This document shows positions 1 to 4,333 of a stretch of DNA of 6,949 bases, in pieces. The translations under genes and the position numbers were made by a program. Source of the DNA: F23-B02 sp963627445. Its GTDB lineage: Bacteria; Bacillota; Clostridia; Oscillospirales; Oscillospiraceae. The DNA lies in contig CAVGBM010000006.1 in the NCBI GenBank assembly GCA_963627445.1, positions 1 through 6,949 on the forward strand, read 5' to 3'. Each line of letters starts with the position of its first letter. The stretch's first letter is position 1. The notes beneath the pieces were generated by a model. The model was not told the DNA's origin. It saw nothing but the letters and a program-made list of their open reading frames with translations, and ran no database searches.

Positions 1-31
1 CTGAGCGTGCAGCCTTTTGCTTTATTCAGTG

Positions 32-474
32 AAGTTTGCTGTCGCAAGTTAAGTTTGCCCTTACGGGCGAGTGAAGTTGAGCGCCTTGGCATTCTCTTTT
101 GCCATATATTAACTTTTCTTTGTTTCGCCAAAGAAAAGTTACAAAAGAAACGCGACCAAAGGCGCTTAACCGCCCTTTGGAAACCAGGTCCAGAAAATTT
201 GCCGACATTCTGAGTGACTGCGGTGACCATATCGGTGCATACAGCTTGCAGTGTCCCGATAGGTTGATGGACGCAGTTAACTCTAGAGCGCTCCCGCCGG
301 TCGGGCTGATGCAATCACGAACAGCGAAAGCGTTCGTTCGCTACTGAAAAACTTTTCTTTTGGCAAAACAAAGAAAAGTTAATATATGGATATCTAAGCG
401 TGCAGCGCTCAACTTCACTATGAAATAACTTCACTGGCAGCGAAGCTGCCAACTTAACTTGCGACAGCAAACTT
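32..474. repeat. MITE-like palindromic element with long imperfect inverted arms
   Basis: Two ends of this stretch are inverted copies of each other. The outermost 24 bases (32-55) are a perfect reverse complement of 451-474. Further in, 71-84 (GTGAAGTTGAGCGC) matches 405-418 inverted. The inner arms 102-140 and 350-389 are near-identical inverted copies, and each arm is itself a hairpin (AACTTTTCTTTG ... CAAAGAAAAGTT). Small hairpins sit between these blocks: GCCC-TTAC-GGGC near 58-69 and GGCAGC-GAA-GCTGCC near 436-450. The core, about 141-349, has a stem CCAAAGG...CCCTTTGG near 157-181. The open frames over it lack ribosome binding sites and lie inside the arms, so I see no protein gene. 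This is probably a non-autonomous mobile or repeat element; its exact ends and any target duplication are not resolved. A partial outer word (GCGTGCAGC, near 5-13 and again near 399-407) suggests further related copies beyond the window edge. Confidence 0.75.
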
Positions 475-478
475 AGTT

Positions 479-514
479 GAAGCCCCCGATGAACGAAAGC
501 TCATCGGGGGCTTC
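479..514. terminator. Perfect 14-bp hairpin, probable terminator
   Basis: GAAGCCCCCGATGA (479-492) pairs perfectly with TCATCGGGGGCTTC (501-514) around an 8-base loop. It lies about 77 nt past the stop of the minus-strand membrane-protein gene, whose transcript it could end. The T-run is poor on both strands: TTCAACTAAG follows on the minus strand and TTGGGG on the plus. It may instead, or also, end a plus-strand transcript, or form the outer edge of the adjacent repeat element. The strand is undecided. Confidence 0.55.
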
Positions 515-590
515 TTGGGGTGGAGAAGAGGATGTGTGGGGGATAGGAAATGTTGTTTTGTGAATGAAAGGATGTATTTTAATTATTTGC

Positions 591-1025
591 TCATGCCCTT
601 GCGGGAACTCGTGTCGGCCTGTCGCGGGCGATGAGGAATGCGAACACTGCGATGAAGTTGAGGAACAGTCCGAGGATCGGCCAGAGCGACTTGTTCATGC
701 CCTCGTTGACCGCGTTTTTGTACAGCCAGGCAACGACATTGAACCAGTAGGACAGCACGAGCACGACCCAGACAACGCCGAGTCCGCCGATGATGGCGTA
801 GTTTGTTGCGTCAAGCGGGGTGATCTTGCTCTCGATGACCTTTTCGGCCTGGTGCTTGTCTAGCTCGGCCTGCTGCACCTGCTGACGGGCGGCGGAAGCG
901 TCGCTTATCTGCTGCGACAGGCTGAGGGGGATGGTGATCGCGGTGACGACCGCAAGAACGATGAACAGTACGAGAATAATTTTAAAGGTCTTGGCAAAGT
1001 CCTTTTTCATGATGTTAGCCTTCAT
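591..1025 (-). CDS. Small membrane protein of unknown function, three predicted TM segments
   Basis: This 144-residue protein is not one I can assign to a named family. The start at 1025 is chosen because GGAGGT lies 7 nt upstream (1033-1038); the frame stays open upstream to 1124, but that extension has no RBS. Residues 14-36 form a hydrophobic segment. Residues 37-67 are a polar, Q/A/E/K-rich stretch (SQQISDASAARQQVQQAE) likely to be helical or coiled-coil. Residues 75-101 and 113-133 are two more membrane segments, the last with WPILGLFLNFIAVFAFLIAR. That Trp-led terminal segment faintly resembles short PLDc_N-type membrane modules, but the similarity is too weak for an assignment. The short tail is basic (RDRPTRVPARA). 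The gene stands alone, on the same strand as the two-component operon upstream but separated from it by a terminator. No convincing promoter is visible in 1026-1140. Confidence 0.8.
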   Translation of the reverse strand: MKANIMKKDFAKTFKIILVLFIVLAVVTAITIPLSLSQQISDASAARQQVQQAELDKHQAEKVIESKITPLDATNYAIIGGLGVVWVVLVLSYWFNVVAWLYKNAVNEGMNKSLWPILGLFLNFIAVFAFLIARDRPTRVPARA

Positions 1026-1140
1026 ATTCTTTACCTCCAAATTTACGACGACGAAGCTTAAGCACCTTGTGAGAGATAAAAGTTGGGGGGATAGGTGAGA
1101 TGTAGATGTAGTGAAGAAGCTCAAGCCCCGTCGATCGTTT

Positions 1141-1186
1141 GAAAAAGTTTGTCCTCCCTACCGGACAATGCCAGTATAGGAGGACA
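1141..1186 (-). terminator. Rho-independent terminator of the two-component operon
   Basis: Read on the minus strand, TGTCCTCC (1186-1179) pairs with GGAGGACA (1157-1150), with partial extension by TATA/TAG on the loop side. The stem is followed by AACTTTTTC. It lies 25 nt after the response-regulator stop and ahead of the membrane-protein gene, so it separates the two transcription units. Confidence 0.75.
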
Positions 1187-1210
1187 GATTAAACTTCCAA
1201 TAAAACGATA

Positions 1211-1903
1211 TTAAACAATTTTTAAACGATATCCGACACCCCAAACGGTCTGGATATACTCGGGATTCGACGGGTCTTTTTCTATCTTTTCGCGCAGGCG
1301 GTTCACATGCACGGCGACGGTTATGTTGTCGCCCATGCTCTCAAGCCCCCAGATCATCTCATACAGATCCTCGCGGCTGAACACCTGATTGGGGTGGCGC
1401 AGCAGGAACAGCAGCAGCTCAAACTCCTTGTTCTTGAGCGACAGCTCGCGGCCGTCAACAAAGGCCGTGCGCGCGTCGGAGTCCATGACGAACGGGCCTG
1501 CGGACACAACGCTCTCGTTTTTCTTTTCGGCGGGCTTCAGGCGCTCGTACTGCGCAAGATTTGCCTTGATGCGCGCGACGAGGACGCTCGGCGAAAACGG
1601 CTTTTCGATGTAGTCGTCCGCGCCGAAGCCGAGACCGCGGATTTTGTCGATATCCTGTGTGCGCGCGGTGACCATGAGGATGGGGATGTCGATCTTATCG
1701 CGCAGCTTTTTGCAGATGGTAAAGCCGTCAAGCCCGGGCAGCATGAGGTCGAGCAGGATAAGGTCGTGCCCGCCGGCAAGGGCCTTGTTCAGACCGTCCA
1801 CGCCGTCGTAGGCGCACTCGGTCTCGAAGCCCGATAGCTCGAGATAGTCGCGCTCGATGTCGGATATCGCCTTGTCGTCTTCAATTATAAGTATCTTAGC
1901 CAT
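1211..1903 (-). CDS. OmpR/PhoB-family two-component response regulator
   Basis: This is a 230-residue DNA-binding response regulator, the usual length for the OmpR/PhoB class. The receiver domain (about 1-118) has the acidic pair E8/D9/D10 (IIEDD), the phospho-acceptor D52 (LILLDLMLPG), the switch T79 (MVTAR) and the conserved K101 (EKPFSP). A linker rich in Lys and Glu follows (about 119-133). A winged-helix effector domain covers about 134-228, including LSLKNKEFELLLFLL, SREDLYEMIWG and the C-terminal wing WGVGYRLK. Its start has GGGAGGT at 1911-1917, 7 nt upstream, lying inside the end of the kinase gene, and the two genes overlap by 8 bp, so translation is probably coupled. Its partner is the upstream kinase. 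Targets cannot be read from the protein; the divergent small-protein genes are the obvious candidates. All key residues are present, so it is presumably functional. Confidence 0.97.
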   Translation of the reverse strand: MAKILIIEDDKAISDIERDYLELSGFETECAYDGVDGLNKALAGGHDLILLDLMLPGLDGFTICKKLRDKIDIPILMVTARTQDIDKIRGLGFGADDYIEKPFSPSVLVARIKANLAQYERLKPAEKKNESVVSAGPFVMDSDARTAFVDGRELSLKNKEFELLLFLLRHPNQVFSREDLYEMIWGLESMGDNITVAVHVNRLREKIEKDPSNPEYIQTVWGVGYRLKIV

Positions 1904-3041
1904 CTAAATTACCTCCCGGGAGATCAATTACTATACACAGGCCGCCGAGCTCGCTTTTCTCGGCGTATGCCCTGCCGCCCATCTGCTCGGCTGCGCGGCG
2001 CACTATCGCAAGGCCTAGCCCCGAGCCGGAGCCTGTCTCGGCGCGGGCGGGGTCTGTGCGGTAGAAAAGGTCAAAAAGCCTGGGCAGCGCCTCGGCGGGC
2101 ACACCCTTGCCGTTGTCGGCAAATTTGATGCGAACTACACCGTCAACGCTCTGCGTGGAGACTGAAACCCGCACGCCCTCGCCGCAGTATTTGATGCTGT
2201 TGCCGATGACATTTTCGGCGATGCGGCGCAGCTGCTCGCGGTCGGCGCTGACGGGCATGCTCGCGATGTGCTCGGTGTGTATATCGGCGGCGCCGGGGAA
2301 GGTCTCGCCGAGTATAGCCTCGAGCTCGGGCTTAATGTCGAAGCTTTCGCTTTTAGCCGGGTACTCGCTCAGCTCCAGCTTTGAAAACTCAAGCAGGCGG
2401 GCTAGCATATGCTCCATCTCGCTTTCCTTGGCGCATATCGTTCTGAAGTACCGCTCCCGCATCTCCGGCGTTTCGGCAACGCCCTCGCGCAGCGCCTCGG
2501 TGTAGGCTCTTATCGAGGTGAGGGGGCTTTTAAGGTCATGGCTCATGCCCGCGATAAGCTCCCGGCTGCTCTGCTGGCGGCGCTGCTCGGCTTCCAATGA
2601 CGCCTTGAGCTTTGCCGCCATGAGGTCGACCGCGTCGCAGGCGGGCTTAAATTCGTCGGCCTCCTTGTAGTTAATGGGGTTATCCAGATCGCCCGAGCGG
2701 ATGCGGTCAACGCCCTCGACGAGAGCGTCAAGCGGCTCTGCGATGTGGGTAAACAGCTTGCGGGTGAGGATGAGGTTTGTAGCTATAATAGTTATCACCA
2801 GCGCCATGCCGACCGCGCCGACATATATCCACACGAACATCTCAAAGCTTTGCAGCTGGCTCTCGAAGCGCTCGAGCACCGTGTGCAGCTCGCCAAGGCT
2901 CAGGCCGATCCTCGGCAGGTACTTGACCTCGAGGATGAACAGCGCGATGCCCGCACCCAAAACAAGCAGCAGTGTGGCCGACAGCATGGGAATAAGGAAC
3001 ATGCGCAGGTATGATTTGCGAAGTCTCTTTTTAACGGTCAT
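1896..3041 (-). CDS. HAMP-domain sensor histidine kinase
   Basis: This 381-residue membrane kinase is the likely partner of the downstream response regulator. Membrane segments at about 15-37 and 69-92 flank a short external loop of about 30 residues, too small for a typical periplasmic sensor domain, so it may sense within the membrane or through a partner. A HAMP domain follows (about 93-146). The dimerisation domain carries the phospho-acceptor H168 (MSHDLKSPLTSI). The ATPase domain has the N box (N277, N281 in RIAENVIGNSIKY), G1 (DNGKG, 309-313), an F box (LFDLFYR, 322-328) and G2 (GSGSGLGLA, 337-345). I chose the ATG at 3041 because AGAGGTG sits about 6 nt upstream. A GTG three codons earlier (3050) overlaps that RBS and would give 384 residues. 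The gene overlaps the regulator by 8 bp. The MITE-like element ends only about 20 bp upstream of its start. Confidence 0.96.
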   Translation of the reverse strand: MTVKKRLRKSYLRMFLIPMLSATLLLVLGAGIALFILEVKYLPRIGLSLGELHTVLERFESQLQSFEMFVWIYVGAVGMALVITIIATNLILTRKLFTHIAEPLDALVEGVDRIRSGDLDNPINYKEADEFKPACDAVDLMAAKLKASLEAEQRRQQSSRELIAGMSHDLKSPLTSIRAYTEALREGVAETPEMRERYFRTICAKESEMEHMLARLLEFSKLELSEYPAKSESFDIKPELEAILGETFPGAADIHTEHIASMPVSADREQLRRIAENVIGNSIKYCGEGVRVSVSTQSVDGVVRIKFADNGKGVPAEALPRLFDLFYRTDPARAETGSGSGLGLAIVRRAAEQMGGRAYAEKSELGGLCIVIDLPGGNLDG

Positions 3042-3061
3042 AGCTTTCACCTCTCATTTAG

Positions 3062-3310
3062 TTAAGTTAACGGTAGCCGACCGCCTATCGTCTGTCAGTG
3101 TGCTCTTTCGGTGCTTTTCGCCTTTTTTCGTCTTGCCGGGCACAAAGCCCGCCCGCACCAAAATAAAGCCGAAAATCCCTCGAAAAACACTACTGACAGA
3201 TGCTGCGCAGTTTTGCCGGAATAGTTTTCTTCTCAGCAAAGAGCTTCTACGGAACATGGGCGGAGATTTGCCCGTCAAAACCGATAGCCGTTCGGCTTCC
3301 GTCAACTTAA
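3062..3310. mobile_element. MITE-like element with 29-bp terminal inverted repeats
   Basis: The left end 3062-3090 (TTAAGTTAACGG, then AGCCGA and CTATCG) matches the reverse complement of the right end 3282-3310 at 25 of 29 bases. The element is 249 bp. An inner inverted pair, TCTGTCAG (3091-3098) and CTGACAGA (3193-3200), and a small GGGC-ACAAA-GCCC hairpin near 3139-3150 add structure. TA dinucleotides lie just outside each end (near 3059 and 3312), which could reflect a TA target, but this is not proven. It carries no transposase. A minus-strand open frame runs from arm to arm, but it has a TTG start, no RBS and low-complexity sequence, so I do not call it a gene. The rest of 3042-3486 holds the promoters described separately. 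Confidence 0.7.
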
Positions 3311-3330
3311 TTATCCATCAACTTAATTAT
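3302..3330. repeat. Short direct repeat TCAACTTAATTAT, two copies
   Basis: TCAACTTAATTAT occurs at 3302-3314 and again at 3318-3330, a 16-nt period. The first copy is the outer tip of the right inverted arm of the MITE-like element; the second overlaps the minus-strand -10 box at 3326-3331. It may be an insertion or slippage footprint, or a paired protein-binding site. Confidence 0.6.
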
Positions 3331-3334
3331 ATCA
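3326..3334 (-). promoter_or_regulatory. Candidate extended -10 promoter of the kinase-regulator operon
   Basis: On the minus strand this reads TGATATAAT, a perfect -10 hexamer with the TGn extension. No good -35 is found 16-18 nt upstream, as is common with extended -10 promoters. It is about 285 nt ahead of the kinase start, so the leader would run through the whole MITE-like element. A closer promoter within the element was not recognised. Confidence 0.45.
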
Positions 3335-3382
3335 GAACAAGTCTTTGCTTACTTAAACGAATTTTAAAATATGTCCGAAGAA

Positions 3383-3438
3383 ATTTTAAGCTTTGTTTTA
3401 TATTTCGTTACACCCTCTTAAAATTCGCCCACTATACT
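3383..3438 (+). promoter_or_regulatory. Promoter block of the first small-protein gene
   Basis: The block ends in the -10 hexamer TATACT (3433-3438), 48 nt before the ATG, and is followed by a shared GTAAACA. It aligns without gaps to 3865-3920 ahead of the second gene, 40 of 56 identical. Conserved islands are ATTTTAAG (3383-3390), GTTTTA (3395-3400), CGTTA (3406-3410) and TTAAAA (3418-3423). No conserved TTGACA-like -35 lies at the usual spacing (positions 3410-3415 differ between copies), which suggests activator dependence. TTTTA words recur at 3384 and 3396, and at 3362 upstream. Confidence 0.6.
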
Positions 3439-3486
3439 TCAAGCGTAAACAGAAAAACATCTGACGATTTTCAGGAGGAATATAAA

Positions 3487-3777
3487 ATGACTGATTTAAA
3501 TAGAACTGCTGCTAACTTCGATCTTTTCTCCAAGGTCCTTTTTGTTATCGATTACAACGAAGCCGAGATTCGCCGCAGCGCTGCCGAGGCAGCCGCAGCC
3601 GAGGTCGGTTACACCTACGGCGTGCCGGCAAACAATGTGAAGCTTTTCTGCGACTGCACCGGCAACTACGCCGAGGTCATCATCCCGAGCGGCGGCGACA
3701 CAGCCTGCGGCATGAAAATGTGCTGCATCGTTGACACCGACACGATGGAGGTCTGCGGCGTGTGTTCCGTGGCGTAA
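3487..3777 (+). CDS. Small cysteine-rich protein of unknown family, paralogue 1
   Basis: This 96-residue protein is one I do not recognise as any named family. It has no signal peptide or membrane segment, so it is probably cytoplasmic. The order of parts is: a DLFSK motif and a hydrophobic strand (LFVID, 18-22), an alanine-rich helix (RRSAAEAAAAEVG, 29-41), YTYGV, then strand-like VKLFCD, YAEVIIP and CCIVDTDTMEV, consistent with a small alpha/beta fold. Cysteines are at 55, 57, 74, 79, 80, 90 and 93; C55, C74, C79 and C93 are shared with the second copy. The start is fixed by AGGAGG 8 nt upstream (3473-3478). Codons mostly end in C, which with the strong RBS suggests high expression. It has its own promoter block and a strong terminator, and diverges from the two-component operon, whose regulator may control it. 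Alternatives such as a metal-binding or redox protein are only speculation. Confidence 0.85.
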   Translation: MTDLNRTAANFDLFSKVLFVIDYNEAEIRRSAAEAAAAEVGYTYGVPANNVKLFCDCTGNYAEVIIPSGGDTACGMKMCCIVDTDTMEVCGVCSVA

Positions 3778-3797
3778 CTCAATTTAATATTAATGTA

Positions 3798-3834
3798 CAG
3801 CCCCGATGTTTAAGAACATCGGGGCTGATTTTTT
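3798..3834 (+). terminator. Strong rho-independent terminator after the first small-protein gene
   Basis: CAGCCCCGATGTT (3798-3810) and AACATCGGGGCTG (3815-3827) form a perfect 13-bp stem with a TAAG loop. A then TTTTTT (3829-3834) follows. It starts 21 nt after the stop, so the two paralogues are probably separate transcripts rather than one operon. Confidence 0.93.
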
Positions 3835-3864
3835 CCTGACGGAGTTCACAGAATAGTTTCAAAC

Positions 3865-3920
3865 ATTTTAAGTTTGGTTTTAAAATGCGTTATTTCTGAT
3901 TAAAAACCGGCCTTTATACT
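3865..3920 (+). promoter_or_regulatory. Promoter block of the second small-protein gene
   Basis: This is the paralogous copy of the block at 3383-3438, with identical spacing from ATTTTAAG (3865-3872) to CGTTA (3888-3892), TTAAAA (3900-3905) and the -10 TATACT (3915-3920). GTAAACA follows, shifted by one base. Conservation stops upstream of about 3863, so this is roughly the edge of the duplicated unit. The 5' leader is about 70 nt, longer than for the first copy, and both leaders share CTGAC and end in TTCAGGAGGAA. Confidence 0.6.
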
Positions 3921-3991
3921 CATAGCTGTAAACAAGAGATACACAAACAACAAACTTATCTGACATAATCATCATTCAGGAGGAAATTAAA

Positions 3992-4276
3992 ATGAAAAAG
4001 ACCATTGATCATATCGACCTGTTTTCCAAGTTCGTATTCATCGTTGACCACCGTCAGGCAGATCTCCTCCGCCACGCTGCCGCCGAGGCCGCAGCAGCCG
4101 AGGTCGGCTACACCTACGGCGTTTCGGCAAACAATGTGAAGCTTTTCTGCGACCGCACCGGCAACTACGCCGAGGTCGTGCTCCCTGCAAACCATGAGTA
4201 CACCTGCGGCATGAAGCTGTGCGTCATCGTCGACACCGATACCATGGAGGTTCGCGGTGTCTGCCCCGTCGGCTGA
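3992..4276 (+). CDS. Small cysteine-containing protein of unknown family, paralogue 2
   Basis: This 94-residue protein is a paralogue of the preceding one: 59 of 86 aligned residues are identical, 51 of 68 in the C-terminal part, with a one-residue gap near the start of the helix. The family is not recognised. It has the same plan: DLFSK, strand FVFIVD (14-19), alanine-rich helix (RHAAAEAAAAEVG, 27-39), YTYGV, SANNVKLFCD, NYAEVVLP, and the C-terminal strand VIVDTDTMEV. Only the four shared cysteines remain (C53, C72, C77, C91); the extra cysteines of the first copy are Arg55, Val78 and Arg88 here. The N-terminus differs (MKKTIDHI) and residues 65-71 are a variable loop. AGGAGG lies 8 nt upstream (3978-3983), the same spacing as in the first gene. 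The gene has its own promoter block and a terminator shared with the convergent SLH gene. No signal peptide or membrane segment is seen, so it is probably cytoplasmic. Confidence 0.87.
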   Translation: MKKTIDHIDLFSKFVFIVDHRQADLLRHAAAEAAAAEVGYTYGVSANNVKLFCDRTGNYAEVVLPANHEYTCGMKLCVIVDTDTMEVRGVCPVG

Positions 4277-4289
4277 TAAGACATAACGA

Positions 4290-4319
4290 AAGTCCTGCGG
4301 CTCACAAGCCGCAGGACTT
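4290..4319. terminator. Shared terminator between convergent genes
   Basis: AAGTCCTGCGGCT (4290-4302) and AGCCGCAGGACTT (4307-4319) make a perfect 13-bp stem with a CACA loop. It sits between the second small-protein gene (ends 4276, plus) and the SLH gene (ends 4334, minus), and probably serves both. The plus side is followed by AACTGTTTTGCTT; the minus side by a short TTTCGTT. Confidence 0.85.
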
Positions 4320-4333
4320 AACTGTTTTGCTTA

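Noticed and set aside
7..347. Overlapping short plus and minus frames in the left-end repeat
   Set aside because: They cross the hairpin arms, lack ribosome binding sites and show no domain-like sequence.
1307..1837. 176-residue plus-strand frame opposite the response regulator
   Set aside because: Mirror of a GC-rich coding region with every receiver and winged-helix motif on the other strand; no RBS.
3054..3305. 83-residue minus-strand frame spanning the MITE-like element
   Set aside because: TTG start inside the inverted arm, no RBS, and both ends encoded by the repeat arms; more likely a by-product of the repeat.
2674..3777. Long plus-strand frame that would extend the first small protein to 367 residues
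   Set aside because: The upstream part is antisense to the kinase and crosses the MITE-like element. The AGGAGG at 3473-3478, the promoter block and paralogue alignment fix the start at 3487.
3487..4276. RiPP or bacteriocin precursor peptides
   Set aside because: About 95 residues with a predicted alpha/beta fold, no leader or double-Gly site, and no modifying enzyme or transporter in the window.
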